NCBI RefSeq assembly: GCF_018437505.1
Contig: NZ_CP072467.1
Location: 558,001-622,000, forward strand
Origin: Spiractinospora alimapuensis
Lineage (GTDB): Bacteria; Actinomycetota; Actinomycetes; Streptosporangiales; Streptosporangiaceae
DNA: 64,000 bases
Direction of reading: 5' to 3'
Each line of letters opens with the position of its first letter. The first letter of the stretch is position 1. Below the pieces are notes generated by a model. That model was not told the origin of the DNA. It worked only from the letters and a program-made list of their open reading frames with translations, and made no database searches. The position numbers and the translations under genes are program-made. Shown piece after piece: positions 1 through 10,517 of the stretch.

Positions 1-381
1 AACGCCACTCCGGCCGGCGCAGCGGTCCACCAGGGGGACCTCTTCGAGGCTCTGCCGTCGGACCTGCGAGGAGGAGTCGACGTCCTGTTGGCCAACGTGC
101 CCTACGTGCCGTCGGCGGAGATCGAGTTCCTGCCGCGGGAGGCACGCGGGCACGAACCCGTCCTCACCCTGGACGGCGGGGGCCACGGCCTCGACGTCCT
201 GCGCCGTGTCGCCGCCACGGCACTCGAGTGGCTCGCCCCGCATGGACACCTCTTCGTGGAGGTCAGTGAGAACCAGGCCAGGCCAGCAAGGGCGATCGCC
301 CACGCGGAGGGCATGCGCGCGTGGACGGTGACGTGCCAGGAGCTGGGGGCCACCGTGCTCATCGCCACCCCGCCGGCCTGA
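1..381 (+). CDS. Putative protein N5-glutamine methyltransferase (HemK/PrmC-like), 5'-truncated
   Basis: The frame is open from the first base of the window, so the start lies to the left. The translated tail contains the motif NVPYVP, matching the NPPY motif of the HemK/PrmC N5-glutamine methyltransferases, with Val in place of the first Pro. That motif binds the amide of the substrate glutamine. It is followed by the E-x-x-F-L-P-R-E-A stretch and a final beta-strand region typical of this family. PrmC enzymes methylate the GGQ glutamine of release factors. Paralogues with NVPY are common in actinomycetes and their target is less certain. The SAM-binding half lies outside the window. It converges on the DUF2207 gene, with 89 bases between them. 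Confidence 0.8.
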   Translation, partial: NATPAGAAVHQGDLFEALPSDLRGGVDVLLANVPYVPSAEIEFLPREARGHEPVLTLDGGGHGLDVLRRVAATALEWLAPHGHLFVEVSENQARPARAIAHAEGMRAWTVTCQELGATVLIATPPA

Positions 382-470
382 CCGGCGAGCAGCCTGTTGC
401 CGTCGGCTGACGGGAACGGGTGACCTCCTCGGGACACCGATCGCGACGTTGGGGGTGGGCGCCGCGAGGG

Positions 471-1475
471 TTAGCGTCCTCCGCCCCCGCCACCACCACC
501 GCCGGCGCCGCCACCTCCCCCACCGCTGAACCCGCCACCTCCACCGCCGCTGAATCCTCCTCCGTGGTAGCCATGGTGACTGGACCCACGGTTGATGCCG
601 GTGGACCCACCTCGCCTCCTGCGATTGCGGACGAGCCCAAGGCCGACCATGACGAAGACCGCGACCACGAACCACGTCTGGGAATCGCGGTACCAGGGTC
701 TGTCCTGCCCGTCCGCGTACGCCGTGCCGCCGGTCTGGGACTCCGGATGCTCGGACGACACGGCCGGCGGTTCGTCCAGCTCCAGGTCCTCGGCGGGAAA
801 CGTGAGATCGACGCTCATCGCGTCTCCCGGAACGATGGTGTCGTGCGTGGCGGTGACGGTCCCACCGTCGGAGGACACGCGATCGCAGGGCGTTGTCACT
901 CCCCGTTCGCCCGCGTAGCAGTTCGTGGCGTTCGGAGCGTGAGGCAGCGTCACCGTAGTATTCACGTCGCGCACGGGGATCGCCCAGCCGCCGCCGACAA
1001 CGTCGAGGAACAGACGGGCGTCGCCGTTCGGGGTGGCGACGAGCAGCGAACGGTACTCATAGGTGATCTCGTACGTCGGTGTCCCCGCCATCCCCTCCTC
1101 GCCGATCTCGATCTCGGTCTCGGAGGGCCCCGTGTCAATTTCGGATCTCTCACCTGCCGCGTCCGTCACCTGAACGTTCGCCAGTCCGAGGTCCCGCTCG
1201 GCGGAGCCGGCGATGCTCGCGTGGTGCGGAAGGGAACGGAGGACCGACGCGTGATCGTCACCGAACGCGTAGGTGAGTCGCTCGGTGACTCGCACCGTGC
1301 CCTCCTCGTCAACCGCGACGTCGACCTCGAACGCCGTCACCGCCCGTTCCCCCTCAGCGTCCGCCAGAGCGGGCGTTGGGAGGAGGAGCGCGGTGGCGAA
1401 GCCGCCAGCGAGAGCCATCAATAGGCGACGCACGCGCCAGAGACCGTTGGTGCTACCACCGCGCGGGAGATCCAT
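471..1475 (-). CDS. DUF2207 family membrane protein, Gly-rich tail (paralogue 1)
   Basis: The protein has an N-terminal signal peptide with an RR pair, a hydrophobic core and an ALA cleavage site. A large extracytoplasmic DUF2207-type beta domain follows (VTAFEVDVAVDEEGTVRVTE start and YEITYEYR core), then one transmembrane helix near residue 265 and a basic RNRRRR stop-transfer. It ends in a long Gly/Ser-rich tail. The start was set at 1475 because the frame continues upstream without a signal peptide and would run far into the neighbouring gene. The biochemical role of DUF2207 proteins is unknown. It lies directly downstream of a close paralogue in the same orientation, so the pair is a tandem duplication. 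Confidence 0.85.
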   Translation of the reverse strand: MDLPRGGSTNGLWRVRRLLMALAGGFATALLLPTPALADAEGERAVTAFEVDVAVDEEGTVRVTERLTYAFGDDHASVLRSLPHHASIAGSAERDLGLANVQVTDAAGERSEIDTGPSETEIEIGEEGMAGTPTYEITYEYRSLLVATPNGDARLFLDVVGGGWAIPVRDVNTTVTLPHAPNATNCYAGERGVTTPCDRVSSDGGTVTATHDTIVPGDAMSVDLTFPAEDLELDEPPAVSSEHPESQTGGTAYADGQDRPWYRDSQTWFVVAVFVMVGLGLVRNRRRRGGSTGINRGSSHHGYHGGGFSGGGGGGFSGGGGGGAGGGGGGGGGR

Positions 1476-1590
1476 GGCCGTTGGACGGCCGACTCCGCGA
1501 ATTGGTTCCCGATCCCGCTGGCGACGGGCGTGCGCGTGGTTCGCCCGCCGCCAGCGGGATGTGAACGCCCCTTGGGGTGAAGCTGTCACG

Positions 1591-2661
1591 TCAGCGACCT
1601 CGCCCGCCTCCGCCGCCGCGTCCCGCTCCGCCTCGCCCGCCTCCCCCGCTCGATCGTCCGCCGCCGGAACGTCCTCCGCCGCCACGGCTGGAGCCCCCGC
1701 CCCCTCTGGAGCTTCTCCCGCCACCGAAGGATCGCCCGGAGTTCCAGGTCGGGTTGTACCCACTGCCGCCGCCGGAGTCCTCGTCGTCGCGGTCACTGTT
1801 GCGAACGCTCACGGCGATCAGCACGATGAAGACGGCGACGACGAGGAGCATTACGAACCCGGGGTCGCTGAACAACGAAGAGGATCCATCGTCATCGTCG
1901 TCGTCTTCAGCGCTTGAGGTCGTGGGGAGTTGGGTCGGCACGGAGGGCGTGTGGCGACCGGCTGGGTCGGAGCGCGTCGAGGAGGCCAACTCGATGTCCC
2001 CCTTGGGGAACACCACGTCGATGCTCATCGCCTGGTGGGGGGCGACGGTCCCCTCCGCGGCGGTCGTCGTCTCGCCGTCGGAGGAGACGTCGTCGCAGGG
2101 GTTGGTGGATCCCACCCTTCCGGCGTAACAGTCCTCGGACCGCGGTTCATCGGGAAGCGTCACCGAGACGTCGACATCGTGAACGGGGATCTCCATCCCC
2201 TCCCCGACGATGTCGAGGAAGAGGCGGGCGTCGTTCGATCCGTCGGCGACGAGCAGCGACCCGTACTCGTAGGAGATCTCGAACGTGGGTGTCCCCGTCA
2301 TTCCCTCCTCACCGATCTCGATCTCGGTCTCGTTGGCCAGACGGTCGACTTCGTACTCCTCGCCCGCGGCGTCGGTCACCTCGACGTCGGACAACTCCAA
2401 ATCCTGGGTGGCGCCACCGTCGATGCTCGATCGGTGTGGGAGTACGCGCAGGACCGACGCGTCGTCGTCCCCGAAGGTGTAGCTGAGTCTCTCGGTGACG
2501 CGCACCGTGCCGTCGTCGTCGACGTCCACGTCCACTTCGAACGCGGTTATCGCTCGTTCCTCGTCGGCGTGGGCGGGTGCCATCGGGAGAAGGGCCATCA
2601 GGGGGAGGGCGGCGAGAGGCAGCGATCGCGGCCAGCGCCGGAGGGGATGAAGTCGGATCAT
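1591..2661 (-). CDS. DUF2207 family membrane protein, Gly/Ser/Arg-rich tail (paralogue 2)
   Basis: This has the same architecture as its downstream neighbour: signal peptide ending at APAHA, a DUF2207 domain over about residues 35-220, an acidic linker (DDDDDD), one transmembrane helix near residue 270, then a long Gly/Ser/Arg-rich low-complexity tail. The two proteins match closely in the N-terminal block (ITAFEVDV, GTVRVTERL, EEGM-GTPT-EI-YEY) and diverge in the tails. The pair are probably co-transcribed, with 115 bases between them. Function is unknown. Such Gly-rich C termini occur in many DUF2207 proteins and make the 3' end highly repetitive. Confidence 0.85.
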   Translation of the reverse strand: MIRLHPLRRWPRSLPLAALPLMALLPMAPAHADEERAITAFEVDVDVDDDGTVRVTERLSYTFGDDDASVLRVLPHRSSIDGGATQDLELSDVEVTDAAGEEYEVDRLANETEIEIGEEGMTGTPTFEISYEYGSLLVADGSNDARLFLDIVGEGMEIPVHDVDVSVTLPDEPRSEDCYAGRVGSTNPCDDVSSDGETTTAAEGTVAPHQAMSIDVVFPKGDIELASSTRSDPAGRHTPSVPTQLPTTSSAEDDDDDDGSSSLFSDPGFVMLLVVAVFIVLIAVSVRNSDRDDEDSGGGSGYNPTWNSGRSFGGGRSSRGGGGSSRGGGGRSGGGRSSGGGGRGGAGRGGGGGRGR

Positions 2662-2746
2662 GCCCGGAGGGACGGGTCGTCCCCGAGGGAGGTTGCGCCC
2701 AGGACCGTGGTGGGCCGGATCCGGTCAGATGTGCCGTGCCCTCTTC

Positions 2747-3169
2747 TCAGACCAGTCCGACTCTGCGCATGAGGAGGACGGTTTTGTAGCGGCGTCCCCA
2801 CGCGACGAACACGAACAGGGCGAAGAGTATGACGGGCGTGTACCAGAACCCCGACTGGATCACGGTGACCTCGTAGATGAACGCGCCCACCATCAGGCCG
2901 GCGAGGGCGAGCGCCGCGACCCCGCTCAGGATCGGGATCACCAGTGCGATGGCACCGGCCAGCTCGAGCACGCCGATCAGGTACATGAACCAGTCGCCGT
3001 AGCCGATCGCGTCGAAGGTGACGCGGGCGGACTCGTGGCCGGTCAGCTTCGGGAACGCGCTCGCCACCGCGAAGAACACCGCGAGCAGAATCTGCAGGAT
3101 CCACAGGATGACGTTCAGGGCCCGCCCCGGCCCTTGGGGCATGTAGTCGGACGCGTTACGAGCAGGCAT
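2747..3169 (-). CDS. DoxX family membrane protein
   Basis: A 140-residue protein with four predicted transmembrane helices. The pattern is that of DoxX: an early ILQILLAVFFAVASAFPKL helix, then YLIGVLELAGAIALVIPIL with the family's glutamate in the second helix. DoxX-like proteins are small membrane proteins linked to redox or thiol stress, but the reaction is not defined for this subgroup. The ATG at 3169 is preferred because AGGGAGGG precedes it by a normal distance. An upstream in-frame start would add 16 unconserved residues. It diverges from the methyltransferase gene at 3379. Confidence 0.8.
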   Translation of the reverse strand: MPARNASDYMPQGPGRALNVILWILQILLAVFFAVASAFPKLTGHESARVTFDAIGYGDWFMYLIGVLELAGAIALVIPILSGVAALALAGLMVGAFIYEVTVIQSGFWYTPVILFALFVFVAWGRRYKTVLLMRRVGLV

Positions 3170-3286
3170 GTGCCCTCCCTGAGCAGGGATGATCCTGTTG
3201 GCAGTCGTGACCACCAATGAGCCGTCCTACGCACCGGTGTCGGGAAAGAACGTTCGATGATTTCGGAGCGTGCGCCCCGTCGATCC

Positions 3287-3300
3287 ACTTGACTTCAAGT
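3287..3300. promoter_or_regulatory. Palindrome ACTTGA-CT-TCAAGT upstream of methyltransferase
   Basis: The arms ACTTGA and TCAAGT are perfect complements with a 2-base gap. The site includes a TTGACT that could be a -35 box for the methyltransferase gene, with TAGCGT 19 bases downstream as a weak -10. A 19-base spacer is the arrangement used by MerR-family activators, but no regulator gene is adjacent. It is a candidate operator only. Confidence 0.35.
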
Positions 3301-3378
3301 CCGCATGAGGTCGTAGCGTCGATCGCGTCGTGCGGCGAACGTAGGTCGCCTCTGCCGGGTACGGGGAAGGACACCAGC

Positions 3379-3954
3379 GTGGACATCGAGCTGTTCAACG
3401 ACGCCTATCGAGGTCGGCCGCCTTGGCAGACCGGGAAGCCACAGCCGGAGATCGTGCGCCTGGCCGAGCGAGGGGGATTCTCGGGCCGGGTGCTGGACGT
3501 CGGGTGCGGGAGTGGGGAGAACAGTCTGTACCTGTCCTCGCTCGGCTACCCCGTCGTGGGTGTCGACGGGTCGGAGAACGCGATCGAGCAGGCGCGCGCG
3601 TCCGCCGAGAGCGCCGGCGCACCGGTGGAGTTCCTGGTGGCCGACGCGCATGACCTGGCGTCGCTGGGGCGCACCTTCGACACCGTCCTCGATTCGGCGT
3701 TCCTGCACATCTTCGGTGATCCGGCGGAGAGGCGACGTGCCTACACCGACCAGGTCGCCGCGATCCTCGCGCCTGGTGGGTGGATGCGCCTACTCGAGAT
3801 CAGCGAGCGGATCGAGGAGCATCCGACCATGACCCGTCCGGACATCGCCGCGTCCTTCGGCTACGAGTGGACAACGATCACGATCGAGGAGGCCACCTAC
3901 GCGGTGACCTCCGGCGACGTTCCCGCGTGGCTCGCCGGCGCCAAGCGACGTTGA
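3379..3954 (+). CDS. Class I SAM-dependent methyltransferase
   Basis: The fold is recognisable from the SAM-binding motif LDVGCGSGENSLYL, the acidic residue after strand two (VVGVDGS), the VADAHDL segment and the post-motif LAPGGWMRLLEI. The N-terminal FNDAYRGRPPWQTGKPQ is typical of small-molecule methyltransferases of the thiopurine or tellurite-resistance type, but the substrate cannot be assigned. I chose the GTG at 3379, preceded by GGGAAGGA. An upstream ATG at 3217 would add 54 residues of low-quality sequence covering the putative promoter. The gene converges on the phosphotransferase gene. Confidence 0.8.
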   Translation: MDIELFNDAYRGRPPWQTGKPQPEIVRLAERGGFSGRVLDVGCGSGENSLYLSSLGYPVVGVDGSENAIEQARASAESAGAPVEFLVADAHDLASLGRTFDTVLDSAFLHIFGDPAERRRAYTDQVAAILAPGGWMRLLEISERIEEHPTMTRPDIAASFGYEWTTITIEEATYAVTSGDVPAWLAGAKRR

Positions 3955-3974
3955 CGCCGACGTGCGCCAATGCC

Positions 3975-4823
3975 TCAAGACCCTGATGGGGGACGCTCCA
4001 CGGCCGCCGACAGGCGGGGCGCCTCGCTGTCCACCCAGGCCTCGGCGCGGGGCATCCGCACGTTGACGCCCTCGTCCCAGAGACGACGAAACACCGGGTC
4101 CACCTCGGCCGCGGCGCGGGCGGTGCGATGGAAGCGCGCCACCATCCGACGCACGAGGGGGATGAGCCGCGACCGTTGGTCCCCGGTCATCCCGTAGGCG
4201 TCGGCGAACACCGCCACGCGCTCCACCGCGTCCAAGTCCCGAAACCCCGCCGGACGGTCGCGGGGATCCCACAGCGGCACCCACCAGTACATCGCGTTGG
4301 CGATGTCGTACAGACGGGTCGTGGGCGCCGCCAGATCGAAGTCGATCAGCGCGGTGGGGACTCCGTCGCGGAACACCACGTTGCCCGGGCAGTAGTCGCG
4401 GTGGGTGACGAGCTCGGGCGGGCCGTCGATGGGCGGTTGGGGCGCCCCGCTCCTCCCCGGCATCGAAAACCAGACGGCGTCGGCGGGAGGAGACCATCCC
4501 CACGACGCGTCGTGCAGCCGCCGGATGAGGTGGGCGAGTGCGACGAGGACCTCCGGTCCGCGGACCGCGGCGGGGAGGGGCTCGCGTGGCACCTCGCCGG
4601 GGACGAACGAAAGAACCTCCCGGTCGTGGTCGTCGAACCCCAGGGGCGTGGGAGCGTCGGTGAACCCCGACGCCTGTAGGTGGGCGAGGTAGGACTGGAC
4701 GGTCGCCGTGAACGGTCGACGGGGACGACGCACCGTGTCACCGACGCGCACTATCCCCGGGGTCACCCCGTCACCGACGAGTGGTTCCCCCTCGGCGCTG
4801 TTCTCGGTGGACTCGCGGCGCAT
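3975..4823 (-). CDS. APH-fold phosphotransferase (aminoglycoside/choline kinase-like)
   Basis: The catalytic loop HRDYCPGNVV and the following DFD (LIDFDLAAPTTRLYDIAN) are the hallmark of the aminoglycoside phosphotransferase / choline kinase fold. The LIRRLHDASWG helix before it also fits. At 282 residues the length is normal. The N-terminal glycine-rich loop is not obvious. Members include antibiotic kinases, homoserine kinase-like enzymes and many uncharacterised proteins, so resistance function should not be assumed. GGGGGAG lies upstream of the ATG at 4823. It may be read together with nothing else, since its upstream neighbour is the DEAD helicase ended by a terminator. Confidence 0.75.
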   Translation of the reverse strand: MRRESTENSAEGEPLVGDGVTPGIVRVGDTVRRPRRPFTATVQSYLAHLQASGFTDAPTPLGFDDHDREVLSFVPGEVPREPLPAAVRGPEVLVALAHLIRRLHDASWGWSPPADAVWFSMPGRSGAPQPPIDGPPELVTHRDYCPGNVVFRDGVPTALIDFDLAAPTTRLYDIANAMYWWVPLWDPRDRPAGFRDLDAVERVAVFADAYGMTGDQRSRLIPLVRRMVARFHRTARAAAEVDPVFRRLWDEGVNVRMPRAEAWVDSEAPRLSAAVERPPSGS

Positions 4824-4846
4824 ACGTCTCCCCCACGTAGACGAAA

Positions 4847-4879
4847 GGGCGCTGACACCAGTGTGCGGTGTCAGCGCCC
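4847..4879 (-). terminator. Rho-independent terminator of the DEAD-box helicase gene
   Basis: Two perfect 13-base arms, GGGCGCTGACACC and GGTGTCAGCGCCC, enclose a 7-base loop. Read leftward the hairpin is followed by TTTCGTC. It sits 15 bases past the helicase stop codon. Confidence 0.8.
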
Positions 4880-4894
4880 GATCCGCGGTCTCGG

Positions 4895-6634
4895 TTACCG
4901 GCGTTCGCGTCGGCCTCCGCCGCCCGACGCGCGCGAGTCACGACGCACGGTCGGCTTGCGACCCTTGATCGTCGTGCCCTGGAGCGAGCTGATCACGTGG
5001 TCGGCGGCCCCACTGGGCACCTCGACCAGGGAGAACCGGTCAGCGATGTCGATCGCACCGATGTCGCGACCGTTGAGGCCGGCCTCACCGGCGATGGCGC
5101 CCACGAGGTCCTGCGGACGGATCCGGGAGGAACGGCCGACACCGATGAACAACCGGGTCTGTCCCGCGGCCGGGGCGCCCGACGAGCGGCGCTCCCCACG
5201 TGGCCCGCCGCCGCGCTCGCCGCGTTCGCCACGCTCCCCGCGACGTCCACGGGTGTCCTTCGGCGGCTTCAGCGACGCCTCAGGAATCTCCTCGTCCGGC
5301 GCGCCACCCGTCGCGGCCTCCTGGGCCATCCGCAGGGCGGTCGCGGCCACGTCGACGAGGTCGTGTTCCTCGCCCAGGGCGCGGGCGACCTCGCGCAGGT
5401 CCTCGGGCGTGTCCACGGTCGAGGACATCCGCTGTGCGAGGGCGTCACGAAGACGGGCCGCGCGCAGGGCCTGGAGTTCGCTGACACTGGGGACCTGCTC
5501 CACCGGGATCGCGAACCCGGTGACGTGGCGGACCGTCTTCAGCAGCCGGTGTTCGCGCGGCTCCATCAGCGAGATGGCCACGCCCTCACGCCCCGCACGC
5601 CCCACTCGCCCGATGCGGTGGACGTAGGACTCCGGGGCACGCGGAACGCTGTAGTTGATCACGTGGGTCAGGTGGTCGATGTCCAGCCCGCGCGCCGCCA
5701 CGTCGGTGGCGACCAGCAACCGCGCGGCGCCCGAACGCAACCGGTCCATGACCCGGTCCCGCTGCTCCTGGCTCATCCCGCCGTGCAGTTGCTCGGCGCG
5801 GTGGCCACGGGCCGTGGCGACCTCGGTCAGCCGGTCCACCTCTTCGCGGGTGCGGCAGAACACGATGGCGGCGGCGGGCGCCTCGACGTCGAGCAGCCGG
5901 CCCAGAACGGCCGGCTTGTAGCCCCGAGGAACCACGTAGGCGGTCTGGCGCACCCGGGGAGCTTCCCCCGGGTCGCGCTTCTCCGGCTCGATCATGATCC
6001 GCTGCGGGTTGGTCAGGTGCCGGTTGGCGATGTCCTCGATCCGCGCCGGCATGGTCGCGGAGAACAGGACGGTCTGCACGCCGTCCGGTGTCTCCTCGAG
6101 AATCGCCTCGATGTCCTCGGTGAAGCCCATGTCGAGCATCTCGTCGGCCTCGTCGAGCACCGTGATCTGCAGCGAGTTGAGGTGGAGGCTGCCGCGACGC
6201 AGGTGGTCCAGCGCGCGACCGGGGGTGGCGACGACGACGTCGACCCCACGCTCCAGGCTGCGTAGCTGACGGCCGATCGGGGTGCCCCCGTAGACCGGCA
6301 GTACGCGTACGCCGAGGGACTTGCCGTAGTCGTCGACGGCCTGGGAGACCTGGACCGCGAGTTCCCGGGTGGGCACGAGGATCAGGGCTATTGGCGCGCG
6401 GTCCGTCTGGTCGGTGCGAACCCGCTCCAGGACGGGCAGTGCGAACGCCGCGGTCTTGCCGGTGCCGGTCGCGGCCTGACCGAGAAGGTCGTGGCCGTCG
6501 ACGAGCGGGGGAATCGCGGCGCGTTGGATCGGGGTGGGCTCGTCGTAGCCGAGCTCGGCCACGGCGTCGAGAAGTTCTGGGCGTAGGGGAAGGGCGTCGA
6601 AGCCGTTACGGGCTTCGGCGGTGGCCAGTGACAT
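4895..6634 (-). CDS. deaD: DEAD/DEAH-box ATP-dependent RNA helicase with DbpA-type RNA-binding domain
   Basis: All helicase motifs are visible in order: Q motif (GFDALPL...PTPIQ), Walker A ATGTGKT, PTRELA, TPGR, DEADEMLDMGF, SAT, and in the second RecA lobe VATDVAARGLD and HRIGRVGRAG. A basic RGERGERGE linker leads to a C-terminal DbpA/CsdA-like RNA-binding domain with FIGVGRSSRIRPQDLVGAI near residues 485-500. The layout matches DeaD/CsdA, which remodels rRNA and mRNA in the cold. The ATG at 6634 was taken. An in-frame GTG at 6646 has the purine tract directly abutting it. A terminator follows the stop codon. Confidence 0.9.
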   Translation of the reverse strand: MSLATAEARNGFDALPLRPELLDAVAELGYDEPTPIQRAAIPPLVDGHDLLGQAATGTGKTAAFALPVLERVRTDQTDRAPIALILVPTRELAVQVSQAVDDYGKSLGVRVLPVYGGTPIGRQLRSLERGVDVVVATPGRALDHLRRGSLHLNSLQITVLDEADEMLDMGFTEDIEAILEETPDGVQTVLFSATMPARIEDIANRHLTNPQRIMIEPEKRDPGEAPRVRQTAYVVPRGYKPAVLGRLLDVEAPAAAIVFCRTREEVDRLTEVATARGHRAEQLHGGMSQEQRDRVMDRLRSGAARLLVATDVAARGLDIDHLTHVINYSVPRAPESYVHRIGRVGRAGREGVAISLMEPREHRLLKTVRHVTGFAIPVEQVPSVSELQALRAARLRDALAQRMSSTVDTPEDLREVARALGEEHDLVDVAATALRMAQEAATGGAPDEEIPEASLKPPKDTRGRRGERGERGERGGGPRGERRSSGAPAAGQTRLFIGVGRSSRIRPQDLVGAIAGEAGLNGRDIGAIDIADRFSLVEVPSGAADHVISSLQGTTIKGRKPTVRRDSRASGGGGRRERR

Positions 6635-6668
6635 CCTGGTTTTCACTCTCCGTGCGGTGGTTGGTCGA

Positions 6669-6688
6669 TCCCGATCGCGCGATCGGGA
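6669..6688. promoter_or_regulatory. 20-base perfect palindrome upstream of the helicase gene
   Basis: TCCCGATCGCGCGATCGGGA is its own reverse complement. It lies 35 bases before the helicase start, inside the likely leader or promoter. It could be an operator or part of a leader structure; nothing in the sequence decides between them. Confidence 0.4.
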
Positions 6689-6699
6689 GACGCGGGCGG

Positions 6700-9031
<2,332 letters not shown>

Positions 9032-9064
9032 GGGATCTGGCGACGCGTCGCGGATCAGTAGTGC

Positions 9065-9101
9065 CACTCGGGGGATCGCAGAGAGTTCGATCCCCCGAGT
9101 G
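9065..9101. terminator. Bidirectional terminator between gdhA and the PPOX gene
   Basis: Perfect 14-base arms CACTCGGGGGATCG and CGATCCCCCGAGTG flank a 9-base loop. The hairpin lies between two convergent genes, 33 bases after gdhA and 7 bases before the end of the oppositely oriented gene. No long T tract follows, as is common in actinomycetes. Confidence 0.75.
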
Positions 9102-9108
9102 AGTCCGC

Positions 9109-9516
9109 CTACGCGGCGGCGGGAGTATCGAGGGTGATCTCCAGTCCCACCGCTGGGCCTCCTCGCCGGCGGAACCACCCAAGGGCGGTGACGAGCACGA
9201 ACACGCGGAACTTGTTGCCATGCTTGGCCGTCATCGCCCGCTTGGCTCGACGTAGCTCCCGCGTGGGCAGTATCCGCGCCGTACCCTCACGCCAGTCGCC
9301 ATGCGGCTCCCCCTCGAAGGAGGAAGGAGCCACGGCGATTCGAGGGTTTCGGCGTATTCGCAGGACCTTCCAGGAGCGCCCGGGAGTATAGCCGTACCAG
9401 CGGCCCCCGGCGGGTGCGAGCCAGATCGGCGTGGACACCGCAGTGCCGTCGCGCCGATACGTTCGCAGTGCGAAGAACTGGTCACCATCGGTGTTGTCCC
9501 GAAACTGAACCCGCAT
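9109..9516 (-). CDS. PPOX-class (F420/flavin-dependent) oxidoreductase, split beta-barrel
   Basis: The short protein has the split beta-barrel pattern of actinobacterial PPOX-class proteins: ALRTYRRDGTAVSTPIWLAPAG, then WYGYTPGRSWKVLRIRRNPRIAVAP, and a downstream GTARIL strand. Such proteins bind F420 or FMN and reduce small molecules; some bind haem. The substrate cannot be told. The 135-residue length is normal for the family. A small membrane protein gene lies 41 bases upstream in the same orientation and may be co-transcribed. Confidence 0.8.
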   Translation of the reverse strand: MRVQFRDNTDGDQFFALRTYRRDGTAVSTPIWLAPAGGRWYGYTPGRSWKVLRIRRNPRIAVAPSSFEGEPHGDWREGTARILPTRELRRAKRAMTAKHGNKFRVFVLVTALGWFRRRGGPAVGLEITLDTPAAA

Positions 9517-9557
9517 GGATGTGCCGTGCCTTTCAGTCCGAGGGGTCGGACGACTGT

Positions 9558-9719
9558 TCAGCGCCGGGAGCTGAACAGCTTGGACACGGCGACCACGCCG
9601 AGGAGGATCACGCCGGCGACCAGTGCCAGCTTCAACAGCCCCACCACGAGCCCGGCGAGCCAGCCGACGAGGGAGAGGGCGACGATGACGGCGAGTGCGA
9701 TCAGAAGAATACGTCCCAT
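9558..9719 (-). CDS. Small hydrophobic membrane protein (53 aa)
   Basis: The frame reads MGRILLIALAVIVALSLVGW and continues as a second hydrophobic helix (LALVAGVILLGVVAV), ending KLFSSRR. Two transmembrane segments with a Gly-rich turn and a basic tail are plausible for a real small membrane protein. The codon pattern keeps G/C in the third position. A recognisable Shine-Dalgarno is weak (GGTGACGGT directly before ATG). It diverges from the TetR gene at 9884, with a palindrome between, so it may be that regulator's target. Function is unknown. Confidence 0.6.
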   Translation of the reverse strand: MGRILLIALAVIVALSLVGWLAGLVVGLLKLALVAGVILLGVVAVSKLFSSRR

Positions 9720-9849
9720 ACCGTCACCATAGGAGCTCCTCGCCCCACGTACCCAGTCGATCGGGGTGGATCAGGGGACATCTCGGGGAAAACTCAGGGG
9801 TCTCGCCGTCCTGAACCGTCTCGCCCCTCCCGGACTCACGCGAGGAATG

Positions 9850-9869
9850 AGTATATGGTTCTGTATACT
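9850..9869. promoter_or_regulatory. Candidate TetR operator AGTATA-N8-TATACT
   Basis: Six-base perfect arms AGTATA and TATACT flank 8 bases. The site is AT-rich in GC-rich surroundings, 15 bases before the GTG of a TetR gene. TATACT could also serve as the -10 box, which would give autorepression by occlusion. Confidence 0.55.
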
Positions 9870-9883
9870 TAGCGGCTCGAGCG

Positions 9884-10498
9884 GTGAGTGACGACCTTGG
9901 GGGGCCGGTGGCCGAGGGCGGTGGCAAAGGGGGCGCGCCCCGGAGGTTGGGTCGGGTCGAGCGACGGGAGCAGATCCTGGACTCGGCCGTGCGCGCCCTC
10001 GTTCGCCGCGGAGGATTCGCGGCCACCAACATCGACGACGTCGCCGCGGAGTCCGGGGTGACGCGCATGATCCTCTACCGGCACTTCGACTCCAAAGAGG
10101 ACCTGTTTCGCGCCGTACTCGAGCGGGCCGGCGAGCGCCTCCACGCGGCGACGACCCTGGACGGGGGGATCGGGGAACACAGCGTCCCGGGAATGCTGTC
10201 CTGGGCCGCCGCGGATCCGGACGGTTTCCGGTTGTTGTTCCACCACGCCGCGCGGGACCCCGACTATCGCGGTGAGATCGACGAGCTCCGGGCCGCGTTG
10301 ACGGGGACCCTCTCCACCCATCTCGGCGATGCCGCCGTGGGGCCGGCGTGGTCCGACTGGGCGGCGTCGTTGGCCACGACCATGACGATCGAGGCCATCA
10401 TGGCCTGGCTGGACGCGGGCCAGCCCGATCCGGAGCTCGCCGCCGAGCGCGTGATGGGCGTGATCGACGGCGTATTTCGTTCCGTGGGAGCCGCCTGA
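9884..10498 (+). CDS. TetR/AcrR family transcriptional regulator
   Basis: The N-terminal HTH is clear: RREQILDSAVRALVRRGGF, then ATNIDDVAAESGVTRMILYRHFDSKEDLFRAVL. The C-terminal ligand domain of about 140 residues is not diagnostic. Translation starts at GTG in a very short leader. An AT-rich palindrome lies just upstream and suggests autoregulation. Neighbours are a divergent small membrane protein gene and a convergent second TetR gene 19 bases away. The ligand is unknown. Confidence 0.85.
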   Translation: MSDDLGGPVAEGGGKGGAPRRLGRVERREQILDSAVRALVRRGGFAATNIDDVAAESGVTRMILYRHFDSKEDLFRAVLERAGERLHAATTLDGGIGEHSVPGMLSWAAADPDGFRLLFHHAARDPDYRGEIDELRAALTGTLSTHLGDAAVGPAWSDWAASLATTMTIEAIMAWLDAGQPDPELAAERVMGVIDGVFRSVGAA

Positions 10499-10517
10499 CT
10501 CCGTGCCGAGCGGCGGG

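Noticed and set aside
1476-1796. Extended 441-residue version of the first DUF2207 protein
   Set aside because: The extension lacks family similarity, overlaps the paralogue's 3' end and would hide the clear signal peptide at 1475.
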